Origin: Candidatus Zhuqueibacterota bacterium
GTDB lineage: Bacteria; Zhuqueibacterota; Zhuqueibacteria; Oceanimicrobiales; Oceanimicrobiaceae
Assembly: GCA_029261995.1 (NCBI GenBank)
Contig: JAJDAF010000054.1
Location: forward strand, 1-44,120
Reading direction: 5' to 3'
Length of the DNA: 44,120 nt
In this document: in pieces, positions 25,275 through 32,402 of the stretch
Numbering within the stretch: the stretch's first letter is position 1
Layout of the letters: each line of letters starts with the position of its first letter
The notes under the pieces: model-generated
What the model was told of the DNA's origin: nothing
What the model saw: only the letters and a program-made list of their open reading frames with translations
Database searches by the model: none
Program-made: the position numbers and the translations under genes

Positions 25275-25670
25275 TCACCGTTCAGGCTCCGCAAGAGAGA
25301 TTCGCCGGGCGCCAGCTATCTTCAATTGGTCCAATGCCGTGACGTAGGTTCGGTAGCGCGCTCGGCGGTGGCTTTGGATGGAGACGATCAGCTTGGGGTT
25401 TTCCAGCAAAGATTTTTTGACTTTCCGGGCAATTGCCTCCACACGAATCTGGTCTCCCTGCCACAGCAGGTCGTCGTCGCCATTGATGAGCAGCGTCGCG
25501 ATATTCTTCGGGTGCACCGGCGTTGAGTTCTTACCCGGCAAGACCAGGCCAATGCCCCTATCGACGTCGATGGTGGTCGTCACCAGAAAGAAAATGAGCA
25601 ACAGGAATGCGATGTCCGCCAACGACGACATCGGGACCACGGCTTTGAAGTTTCGTTTCGGACGAGCCAT
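25275..25670 (-). CDS. ExbD/TolR-family biopolymer transport protein
   Basis: The product has 131 residues with one N-terminal membrane helix (ADIAFLLLIFFLVTTT). The family's conserved Asp (SSLADIAFLLLIFF) carries the proton path with ExbB/MotA-type partners. The periplasmic domain with VEAIARKVKKSL and QSHRRARYRTYVTALDQLKIAGARRISLA completes the fold. ExbD couples the proton gradient to TonB or Tol-Pal work at the outer membrane. An excellent AAGGAGG precedes the ATG. No exbB/tolQ or tonB is nearby, so it is an orphan here and its partner must be encoded elsewhere. Confidence 0.92.
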   Translation of the reverse strand: MARPKRNFKAVVPMSSLADIAFLLLIFFLVTTTIDVDRGIGLVLPGKNSTPVHPKNIATLLINGDDDLLWQGDQIRVEAIARKVKKSLLENPKLIVSIQSHRRARYRTYVTALDQLKIAGARRISLAEPER

Positions 25671-25796
25671 TGGGCCTCCTTGCGGTGGGTTTTGTTTTTC
25701 GACTGATGGAGTTCTGTATGCTGCAATCCACTAGCGCGGAAATGGGTTCAAGTTTTTTTCAAAGTGGAGAGGCGGAGAGACTGAAACAGCGGAGTG

Positions 25797-26147
25797 CTAT
25801 TCGGCGGGTTCAATAGATGCCGACATGGGGCCGATACAATGCGGAATTCGCCAGTCTGGCCCGTACGCGTGGATTTGAGAGCGCTTGAGTTCGGCGCGTT
25901 CCTTACTGGTGGTATCGACAATCACCCTGCCGCGAGCATCCACTTCACATGCCATTTCGAACGCCGTCTGTATGCTATGGCGGAAGGTCTGGGTCAACAG
26001 CTCGATGACATAGTCGTAAGTATGGTCGTCGTCATCATGAAGGACCACGTGGTACTGCGGAATTTTGATTGGGCGAGGTTTCTTGCGTTGACGGGTCTTT
26101 TCAATGACCTCGGGAGCCGCGAAGTTGTCTGGATTTTTCTGTGCCAT
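25797..26147 (-). CDS. clpS: ClpS-like adaptor of Clp protease
   Basis: The product has 116 residues. Residues 28-112 match ClpS: YHVVLHDDDDHTYDYVIELLTQTF, then AFEMACEVDARGRVIV and a C-terminal ELKRSQIHAYG. ClpS binds N-degron residues and delivers substrates to ClpA/ClpC. The Asn-Asp pair that contacts the substrate amino group is HDDDD here, and the His of the usual 'VHxxG' is replaced (CEVDARG), so substrate preference may differ. No Shine-Dalgarno precedes the ATG; the promoter -10 ends only 8 bp upstream, so translation may be leaderless. No clpA/clpC gene is in the window. Confidence 0.85.
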   Translation of the reverse strand: MAQKNPDNFAAPEVIEKTRQRKKPRPIKIPQYHVVLHDDDDHTYDYVIELLTQTFRHSIQTAFEMACEVDARGRVIVDTTSKERAELKRSQIHAYGPDWRIPHCIGPMSASIEPAE

Positions 26148-26155
26148 AACATTGA

Positions 26156-26184
26156 AATATAGTTTGCAGAATCAGCAAAATCAA
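26156..26184 (-). promoter_or_regulatory. Promoter of clpS, near-leaderless
   Basis: Minus strand: TTGATT (26184-26179), 17-bp spacer, TATATT (26161-26156). The start codon at 26147 lies within a few bases of the expected transcription start. Confidence 0.55.
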
Positions 26185-26198
26185 GGCCAACTTTTTGC

Positions 26199-26227
26199 TT
26201 GACTTTGGGGCCGTCATTGCCTAATAT
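26199..26227 (+). promoter_or_regulatory. Promoter for the rhomboid leader or a small RNA
   Basis: TTGACT (26199-26204), 17-bp spacer, TAATAT (26222-26227). It diverges from the clpS promoter, with only 14 bp between the two -35 elements. The first gene downstream begins about 195 nt later. Confidence 0.65.
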
Positions 26228-26233
26228 GATTTC

Positions 26234-26317
26234 AAGCAAGGGCGTTGAAATCGGCTAGATACAGATCCCTGCCCTACCTGTCGATACCACACTAAGCCAG
26301 GAAGGCTTATGATTTTT
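26234..26317 (+). ncRNA. Candidate small RNA between clpS and rhomboid genes
   Basis: A strong promoter is followed by about 84 nt that end in TAAGCC (26293-26298) / GGCTTA (26304-26309) and a run of five T (26313-26317), a weak intrinsic terminator. AGGGC (26239-26243) can pair with GCCCT (26271-26275). It could instead be the leader of the rhomboid gene. It carries no known family motif; the SRP RNA tetraloop signature is absent. Confidence 0.3.
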
Positions 26318-26428
26318 GATTCCGCAAATGTCATCCGTGTACTTCAATTCAAGCACTAGGGAATTTGTCATATCTATCTTTAGTTGATCAAGATATCTCA
26401 GCTTTCTATGTTTCAATGATGGTGTTTC

Positions 26429-27283
26429 ATGTCTTACTATGAGAGAACATATCGTATCGGCTTTGGTGGTGGCCTGACGCCGGCAATCAAGTATCTGCTC
26501 ATTTCGAACACGGCGGTTTTCCTGTTGAGTTTGATCGTGGGCGCCGGCTCGTTCAGTTCATGGTTTGGTATGACACCGGGGACTGTGTTTTCCGAGTTTC
26601 GTCTTTGGCAGTTCTTCACATATATGTTCATTCATGCCGGGCCATGGCATCTAATCTTCAACATGTTTTTCCTCTGGATGTTTGGCTGCGAGGTGGAGCG
26701 CACCCTCGGGACCAGAGAGTTTGTGAAGTACTATCTCGCGTGTGGTGTTGGCGCCGCGCTTCTGCATCTGATCGTGAGCTTTCTCCTGAGTTCATCTGGA
26801 GTTGATGTTCCGGTGGTAGGCGCTTCCGGCGCCATTTATGGAGTAATGGCTGCGTTTGCGGTTCTCTTCCCCGAACGTGTCATCACATTGCTTCTGTTTC
26901 TGGTATTGCCTGTGCAGCTCAAGGCGAAATATCTCGTCATGATATTTGCCGGTATCTCTGTTTTACTCGGTACCGTTGGCGCGTTCGGCAATGCCGATGG
27001 CGTTGCACATTTTGCGCACCTGGGCGGCATGGTTGCCGGGTTTCTTTACCTGAAACTGGACTGGCGAACCGAACAGGTCGGTCAATGGGTCAGGCAGCAA
27101 CGTGAATCCCGCCGCGTCGTACAGGGTTTGAAGCAGCATCAGGCGATGCAACAGATCAGAGAGCGCGTCGATGAAATTTTGGACAAGATTAACGAGGTTG
27201 GATACGAACAACTGGATGAAGAAGAAAAACGCATTCTGCGGGAAGCAAGTCAAAAATTCAGCGAGGAAAAAGAGCCGGAGTAA
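26429..27283 (+). CDS. Rhomboid-family intramembrane serine protease
   Basis: The product has 284 residues with six to seven membrane helices. The catalytic serine lies in VVGASGAIYG (about residue 133) and the catalytic histidine in VAHFAHLGGMVAG (about 195). The WR-like loop segment and HLIFNMFFLWMFGCEVE block in helix 2 are typical, giving an active Ser-His dyad. A C-terminal helical tail (RESRRVVQGLKQHQAMQQIRERVDEILDKI, then NEVGYEQLDEEEKRILREASQ) is the short domain often appended to bacterial rhomboids. Such enzymes cleave membrane proteins near the outer face of the bilayer; the substrate is unknown. The Shine-Dalgarno is weak. The amidase frame that follows overlaps its 3' end. Confidence 0.93.
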   Translation: MSYYERTYRIGFGGGLTPAIKYLLISNTAVFLLSLIVGAGSFSSWFGMTPGTVFSEFRLWQFFTYMFIHAGPWHLIFNMFFLWMFGCEVERTLGTREFVKYYLACGVGAALLHLIVSFLLSSSGVDVPVVGASGAIYGVMAAFAVLFPERVITLLLFLVLPVQLKAKYLVMIFAGISVLLGTVGAFGNADGVAHFAHLGGMVAGFLYLKLDWRTEQVGQWVRQQRESRRVVQGLKQHQAMQQIRERVDEILDKINEVGYEQLDEEEKRILREASQKFSEEKEPE

Positions 27284-28802
27284 TTGCCGTCCGGATGGTT
27301 TAGTTGTTGCTTCGTGGAGGGAGCCCTTCCTTAAACCAAATCTCAAATATTTCGCCTTTCTCACCGTTTTCCTGTTTATCGCTACCACCCAAGCCTTTGG
27401 TCAGGTCTCGGAATGGGAACGTGAGATCAGACTCAACGCGCGAAAAGCCGATGATGGGTTTTTCTACGTATCGCTGCAGGAAGTCGCGGAGAGCCTGAAT
27501 TCCCACACCTACTACAGCGGCAAGGTCAGGAAAGCGGTTCTATATCTTGGAGAAGACAAAGTCATAGTGACGGCCTTCAACCCGTTTGTCCTGGTCAATT
27601 CCAGAGTGGTGCAGATGCCGATTGCCACTCGTTATGAAGAGGGTGACATCTGGGTGCCGGTCAAGTTTTTCATGCCCATTTTGCGGCGTGCCCTGGGCTC
27701 GGTACAGCCAACAAATGGTGACATCCAGCCTGGCGCGGGAGTCAATCTTTTCGGCGTGTCGGTCGAGGAAAAGGCAAACGGAACGCTTATTCGCGTCAGC
27801 ACCGGAGGCCGGTTCAAGGCTTCCAGTCTGAGTACGCGCTTCAGTAAGCGCTGGCTCTATCTGGACATTCTCGGTGGAAAGCTCCAGCAGAATTCATTTG
27901 TAAAAAGCATCAGCTCAAGTGAAGTTCGTGAAGTGGTGCCGGTCCAGTTGCAGGAGATGGTGCAGCTTTCTTTTCACCTGAAACGCAGCGTTGCTGAGAA
28001 GAACATCCAGCTTTCGCAGCAGCAGAATGAGATCTGGATTTCGATTCCGTCCAAAAAAGTCGTGAGCGCCGACGTCATCAGGAAGCTGCAGGAAGAGCAG
28101 AAAAAGTGGCGGATCGACAAAATCGTCATTGACCCGGGCCACGGTGGACGTGACCCCGGTACCTCCGGACCACGGGGTGTGCACGAAAAAGATGTCGTGC
28201 TGGCGATTTCCAAGAAGCTTAAGAAAATCATCGAACGCAACATGAACGTCAAAGTGTTGATGACGCGGGAGAAGGACGAATATATTGCCCTCGAGGATCG
28301 CACCCGCTTTGCCAACAAGAATGAAGGCAAGCTCTTCATCAGTATCCACGCCAACTGGAACCGAAACGCGGCCGTCGATGGCGCCACGACTTACTTCCTC
28401 GGCCTCGCCAGGTCCGATGAGTCTTTAGAGATTTCACAGAGGGAAAACGCGGTAATCAAATACGATGACCGCCCATCGAGTTTTGGCCAGATGAATGACG
28501 AAAAAATTATCCTGGCAACCATGGCGCAGAATTCCTACAACAAGGAAAGCCAGGACTTTGCCGGGATGATTCAGAAACATGTAAGTAGCCGCACCAAGTT
28601 GCGCAACCGCGGCGTCAAACAGGCGGGCTTTTATGTCATGGTAGGCGCCTCCATGCCCAACGTGCTGATTGAAACCGCGTTCATGTCGAACAAGAGAGAG
28701 GAAAAGCTTCTCAAGAGTTCGTCCTTCCAGGAAAAAGTCGCCCGCGGCATCTTCGACAGCATCAAGAGCTTCAAGCGGAAGTACGAAAGTACCATGTACT
28801 AG
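27216..28802 (+). CDS. N-acetylmuramoyl-L-alanine amidase (Amidase_3) with AMIN-like region
   Basis: About 528 residues. A hydrophobic export signal (YFAFLTVFLFIATTQAFG) is followed by a copper-amine-oxidase-N-like segment, an AMIN-like domain (about 180-280) and the zinc amidase domain from about residue 300. Zinc and catalytic residues are visible in IDPGHGGRDPGT, FISIHANWN and VLIETAFMSN. It cleaves the lactyl-peptide bond of peptidoglycan, usually for cell separation. The start is unclear: in-frame ATGs at 27171 and 27216 lie inside the rhomboid gene and give a very long n-region. The good ribosome site GGAGGGAG (27316-27323) has no ATG/GTG/TTG in frame after it. Confidence 0.9.
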   Translation: MKKKNAFCGKQVKNSARKKSRSNCRPDGLVVASWREPFLKPNLKYFAFLTVFLFIATTQAFGQVSEWEREIRLNARKADDGFFYVSLQEVAESLNSHTYYSGKVRKAVLYLGEDKVIVTAFNPFVLVNSRVVQMPIATRYEEGDIWVPVKFFMPILRRALGSVQPTNGDIQPGAGVNLFGVSVEEKANGTLIRVSTGGRFKASSLSTRFSKRWLYLDILGGKLQQNSFVKSISSSEVREVVPVQLQEMVQLSFHLKRSVAEKNIQLSQQQNEIWISIPSKKVVSADVIRKLQEEQKKWRIDKIVIDPGHGGRDPGTSGPRGVHEKDVVLAISKKLKKIIERNMNVKVLMTREKDEYIALEDRTRFANKNEGKLFISIHANWNRNAAVDGATTYFLGLARSDESLEISQRENAVIKYDDRPSSFGQMNDEKIILATMAQNSYNKESQDFAGMIQKHVSSRTKLRNRGVKQAGFYVMVGASMPNVLIETAFMSNKREEKLLKSSSFQEKVARGIFDSIKSFKRKYESTMY

Positions 28803-28819
28803 AGGCCACTATTGAAACA

Positions 28820-28892
28820 GTCATTGCGAGGCGTTGTTTGCCGAAGCAATCTCCTCGAGCACGCAAGGAAATTGCCACGTCGCGCCAATGAC
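28820..28892. repeat. Palindromic intergenic repeat, family A copy 1
   Basis: Outer arms GTCATTG (28820-28826) and CAATGAC (28886-28892); inner GCAAT and ATTGC segments. The copy at 38394-38475 shares the order GTCATTGC, CGAAGCAATC, GCAAG, ATTGCCACGT, CAATGACA. Confidence 0.75.
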
Positions 28893-28896
28893 AGGC

Positions 28897-28965
28897 CACC
28901 ACTTTCGTGGTGTCTCGTTCCCACGCTCCCGCGTGGCGAACGCCTATAGCGGACGCTCTGCGTCC
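28897..28965. repeat. Cluster of three short hairpins
   Basis: CACCAC-TTTC-GTGGTG (28897-28912); then an imperfect CGTTCCCACGC/GCGTGG-GAACG palindrome (28916-28942); then GGACGC-TCT-GCGTCC (28951-28965). The last two resemble an intergenic repeat seen in many unrelated bacterial genomes. Confidence 0.65.
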
Positions 28966-28991
28966 ACTCTCGCCGATTTGGCTTGACTCGG

Positions 28992-29020
28992 TTGACTTTT
29001 TCCTATTCCCTTACTACTTT
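28992..29020 (+). promoter_or_regulatory. Promoter of the NACHT-FGE gene
   Basis: TTGACT (28992-28997), 17-bp spacer, TACTTT (29015-29020). A second TTGACT lies at 28983-28988. The predicted transcription start near 29027 rules out the longer reading frame starting at 28983 and supports the ATG at 29061. Confidence 0.55.
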
Positions 29021-29060
29021 TCCCCACCATTTCAAACCCAATCCGGAAAGGACTTGTGGC

Positions 29061-31892
29061 ATGTCTCCCCCAAGGAAGAAGTCTACCAGGTTTGCTGTCG
29101 TGTTCCTGCTCGCGTTTCTGGCAGTAACCAGCGGCGCCGTTTCCTGTTCGCAATCTACCGCTGAAACCTCATGGTTCCAGAATTACCAGACGCTCATCGC
29201 CGCCATCGTGGGGGCGCTCGCGGTGATTATAGCGAGACCAACACTAAGACGCCTGAGAAAGGCCGCACGCGCTCGCAAGCGAAGCGAACTTCACGAAGAG
29301 CAAGAATTCCAGCGCGCGACTCTCTCCGAACGTCAGGATGACACCGAACGCAAGTACATTCGCGGGCTGGAGAAAGAACACCGGCACATTCAACTGTTCG
29401 GATTCCAGTCGGCGGCCAACATTAGTGTGCGCACGCTCGATGTGTTTGTGTCATTGCGCCTGACTCGCCCCAGAATGCACGCCGTTGCCGGCCATTCGGA
29501 GCCGGAGTTCGTTCAGGAAGAACAGGGAACCTTGGCCCCGGAGGTCCTGCTCAAGCACGCTTTCAGAAAAAACCGGCTCCTGCTCCTCATCGGTGATCCC
29601 GGCTCGGGCAAGACCACCTTGTTAAGATACTTCGCTCTGAACGCCCTCGACCCGCATGGCCGGAAAAAACTCGGCCTGGAGCGTTACCATGTGCCCATCA
29701 TTCTGCCGCTCAGAAAAGTCGATCCCGGCAAACGATTTTGTGACGCGTTGAGCGAGTGGGCCACCAAGAAGAACCACGAGGTCTCTCCTGACCTGTTCGA
29801 GACCTGGCTGACCAGCCGCGGCGCCCTGGTGATGCTGGACGGTCTGGATGAAATCAGCAGCGCCGCCGACCGCAAAGGTGTCTGCGAGTGGATCGACAAC
29901 GCCTGCAACGCCTACCCGGGTTCGCAGTTCATTCTGACCTCGCGCTATTCCGGCTACAAGGTCGCGGAGGGCATCAAAATTACCACCGACCATGTGCAGG
30001 CCGAGGTGCTCGACCTCAACGACGAGCAACAGGAGATTTTCCTGCGCAAGTGGTTTGCGGCGGTTTACCGCGATGAGCTGGAGATCGAGGGCAACGGTGA
30101 ACAAGCTCAGGATTGCGACCCGGATGAACAGGCCGGTGAAGTGTCGGATGCGGTCCGGAAATTTCTGCGCAAGCCGGAGAACGAAAGTTTGCGGACCCTC
30201 GCCGGCAGCCCGGTGCTGCTGCAGATCATGGCGATATTGTGGAAAGAATACCGCGGTCTCGTCTCCGGCCGCGCGGCCCTTTATGAAAAAGCCACCGAGT
30301 ATCTGCTCGACCGGCGCGACCGGGTGCGCGGCATCGAACCCAAGCTGCCGGCGGAGCAGGCAAAGATTCTGCTGCGCCCCCTGGCGCTCATGATGCAGGA
30401 GTCACTCAAAACCGATGATCTCAGCCGAACGGACTTCATCGCGTTTCTCAAAGACCGCATCGAAGAGGTGCAACCCGGCCTGACCCCGGAAGATTTTGTT
30501 AAGAACCTCTGTGACCGCTCCGGCCTGATCAAGGAGTTTGGCGAACAGGGCTACATCTTCAGCCACAAATCGTTTCGGGAATTTCTGGCGGCCGGCCAGC
30601 TTGCGGAGGAGATTCAGCGACAGCCGAAGCGGGTGCAGGTGCTGATCCGGAACTTCGACGACAGTTGGTGGCGGGAACCCATTTTCTTTGCCCTGACCCT
30701 GCCCAAGCCGGTGATCCTGCCGGATTTTCTCGACCGCTTTCTGCCCGACAAGAAGCACGCCGCCACTTTTCCGCCACTGCTGGACCAGATCATCCGGGAG
30801 GCGCCGCAGAAGTCGATTGTGCCGTTCGAGAAAATACTGCTTGATGGCCGCTACTCCTGGCAGAGCAAGTTCAATGCCGTGATGTGCCTCCGGCTGGTTG
30901 GTTCAAAGGCAGCGACCGACCTGCTCACCAGGCTGCTGGAAAGAGCAAAGGATGCCAAACTACAGGGCAGAGTGCGGGATATTCTCACGGACCGGCTCGG
31001 TGACATCAGCATGGATTTGCAGTCCGAAAGCGGCTCCATCAGCATTCTGCCGTCCGCTACGACAGTTGAAGCCCGCGCCCACCCCGTGAGTGCGCAACCG
31101 TTCCACAATTCCGTCGAACGTAACGCCGAGTACATCCGGATCAAAGGAGGCGAGTTCACCTACTCGGTGGACAAGCAGACGGTCCAGACCGACGATCTCT
31201 ATTTCGCCAAATACCCGGTGACCAACAAGCGCTACCGCCGGTTCATCGCCTACCTGGCAGGCAGTCTGGATGATGAGCCTGCAAAAGCATTCCCGGCAAA
31301 GCGGTTCCGCGAAAGCTTGCTTGAGAACGTCGCTGACGACAAGGAGTTCGCTGACTATTTGAGTAAGAAAGACAACTGGGCCGAGCTTCTGCGCTCCAGA
31401 CTGGATGATGACAAACGATTCAACAGCGACGACCAACCGGTGGTCGCAGTGGCCTGGTATGCAGCACGCGCTTACTGCCACTGGCTAACTGCACTGTCCC
31501 AAGTGCAGTCGGAGGAGGGTGAAGGCGAAACCTTCCGCCTGCCAACGGAAACCGAATGGGAATGGGCGGCTTCCGGTGGCGAGCGTCCTTATCCTTGGGG
31601 AAAAGCAAAGCCTTCAAAAGAGCATGCGAATTATGGTGAGCAAGTTGGGCAGACAACGCCTGTTGGCGCCTACCCGACAGGGGCTACCCCGGACGGCCTG
31701 CAGGATGTGGCCGGCAATGTCTGGGAATGGATGGAGAATCTTTATCGCGACAAGGATTTTCCGGCTGCGCGTGCTTTGCGCGGCGGTTCGTGGTTCGATT
31801 TCGTTGTCAATCTTCAGTGCTCCGCCCGTAGCGGGATCCACCCAGTCGACAGGTTCGTCTATGGGTTTCGTGTAGTTCGCGCCCAGTCCTGA
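29061..31892 (+). CDS. Membrane-anchored NACHT NTPase fused to FGE-sulfatase domain, DGR-type variable protein
   Basis: The product has 943 residues from ATG 29061 (AAAGGA at 29047-29052). An N-terminal hydrophobic segment (VVFLLAFLAVTSGAVSC) and a second span (LIAAIVGALAVII) anchor it. A basic linker leads to the NACHT NTPase, with Walker A GDPGSGKTT near residue 178 and Walker B-type LDGLDEI near 262. A helical region follows, with FSHKSFREFLAAGQL. The last 250 residues form an FGE-sulfatase/C-type-lectin-like domain (IRIKGGEFTYS, YPVTNKRYRRFI, RLPTETEWEWAA, DVAGNVWEWM, LRGGSW, YGFRVV). Only one of the two FGE catalytic cysteines is present, so it is likely a binding domain. NACHT-FGE fusions are known targets of diversity-generating retroelements. 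The variable end and the downstream Avd-like gene support that role. Confidence 0.9.
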   Translation: MSPPRKKSTRFAVVFLLAFLAVTSGAVSCSQSTAETSWFQNYQTLIAAIVGALAVIIARPTLRRLRKAARARKRSELHEEQEFQRATLSERQDDTERKYIRGLEKEHRHIQLFGFQSAANISVRTLDVFVSLRLTRPRMHAVAGHSEPEFVQEEQGTLAPEVLLKHAFRKNRLLLLIGDPGSGKTTLLRYFALNALDPHGRKKLGLERYHVPIILPLRKVDPGKRFCDALSEWATKKNHEVSPDLFETWLTSRGALVMLDGLDEISSAADRKGVCEWIDNACNAYPGSQFILTSRYSGYKVAEGIKITTDHVQAEVLDLNDEQQEIFLRKWFAAVYRDELEIEGNGEQAQDCDPDEQAGEVSDAVRKFLRKPENESLRTLAGSPVLLQIMAILWKEYRGLVSGRAALYEKATEYLLDRRDRVRGIEPKLPAEQAKILLRPLALMMQESLKTDDLSRTDFIAFLKDRIEEVQPGLTPEDFVKNLCDRSGLIKEFGEQGYIFSHKSFREFLAAGQLAEEIQRQPKRVQVLIRNFDDSWWREPIFFALTLPKPVILPDFLDRFLPDKKHAATFPPLLDQIIREAPQKSIVPFEKILLDGRYSWQSKFNAVMCLRLVGSKAATDLLTRLLERAKDAKLQGRVRDILTDRLGDISMDLQSESGSISILPSATTVEARAHPVSAQPFHNSVERNAEYIRIKGGEFTYSVDKQTVQTDDLYFAKYPVTNKRYRRFIAYLAGSLDDEPAKAFPAKRFRESLLENVADDKEFADYLSKKDNWAELLRSRLDDDKRFNSDDQPVVAVAWYAARAYCHWLTALSQVQSEEGEGETFRLPTETEWEWAASGGERPYPWGKAKPSKEHANYGEQVGQTTPVGAYPTGATPDGLQDVAGNVWEWMENLYRDKDFPAARALRGGSWFDFVVNLQCSARSGIHPVDRFVYGFRVVRAQS
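31794..31889 (+). other. Candidate DGR variable region (VR) at the 3' end of the NACHT-FGE gene
   Basis: The codons after RGGSW (31779-31793) encode FDFVVN, then LQCSAR, SGIHPVDRFVY and the constant GFRVV. In 31794-31811 all six codons end in C or T; in 31830-31862 eight of eleven do. All of these can be derived from AAC or AAT by changing only adenines, except one GTT that would need an AAT template. GGG fits AGG in the same way. This is the expected footprint of adenine-specific mutagenic retrohoming. No second copy that could serve as template is found in the window. Confidence 0.65.
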
Positions 31893-31962
31893 TTTTTTGA
31901 TACTCTGGTACTCCGTCCACCTGAGACTCTGAAATAGTTCGACATAAAGAGAGGAGAAAAGA

Positions 31963-32181
31963 ATGGGTCATTCGGATTTTCTGGTAATCAAACGCGGTTA
32001 CGATTTTTCGAAATGGCTGCTGCAGCACACGGGCAAGTTCCAGAAAAGCTACCGGTTCAGCGTGGCAGCCAAGCTGGAGAACGCCATTTTGGATTTCATC
32101 GAGTTGGCGACAGTGGCCAACATGCTCAAAGACAAACGTCTTGTTCGGTTGCGTTATCAGCCCCAACGGGGCGCTATGTAA
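31963..32181 (+). pseudogene. Avd-like DGR accessory protein, truncated
   Basis: A 72-codon frame with a good ribosome site (GAGGAG, 31951-31956) starts 70 bp after the NACHT-FGE stop. Residues 1-58 (FLVIKRGYDFSKWLLQHTGK, FQKSYRFSVAAKLENAILDF) match the N-terminal two helices of Avd/four-helix-bundle proteins. In DGRs these form a barrel-shaped pentamer that binds the reverse transcriptase. Family members are about 110-125 residues. Here the similarity stops near KDKRLVRLR, and the frame runs into a palindromic repeat, ending QPQRGAM. The last two helices and the usual C-terminal GGW-type end are missing, so the gene is probably broken. Confidence 0.7.
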
Positions 32182-32294
32182 CAGCCTAGGGCAACGCCCT
32201 GGGAGAATGATTCCATATAGCAAAGAAGCCCCATCGGGCGAAATCGGGCCGCAAGATCTGACTCGTGCCGGCAATATTTCGCCCCGTTGGGGCT
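32159..32294. repeat. Palindromic intergenic repeat, family D
   Basis: Hairpins in series: GCCCCAACGGGGC (32160-32172), AGGGC-AAC-GCCCT (32188-32200), and a long pair, AGCCCCATCGGGCGAAAT (32227-32244) with ATTTCGCCCCGTTGGGGCT (32276-32294). The start coincides with the break in the Avd-like gene. Confidence 0.7.
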
Positions 32295-32402
32295 ATTCTG
32301 TCAGTCTCTTTCCCACGCTCCCCGGACTGGGTAAAGAGCCTGCTTTTCAGCCTAAAGGGCAGGGATGATTGTCTTGGCGCCTGTCTGCCAATCTATCATT
32401 TC
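32295..32402. other. Spacer between repeats, no gene seen
   Basis: About 108 bp between repeat D and the tandem repeat. It holds no supported reading frame; a short CCCACGCTCCCC stretch resembles part of the hairpin cluster at 28897-28965. Confidence 0.4.

Noticed and set aside
26234-26317. Bacterial SRP (4.5S) RNA
   Set aside because: Size fits, but the conserved GGAA-loop helix 8 sequence is absent.
29061-31892. True formylglycine-generating enzyme activity for the C-terminal domain
   Set aside because: Only one of the two cysteines needed for catalysis is present, and the region where the other should be looks diversified; no sulfatase gene is nearby.
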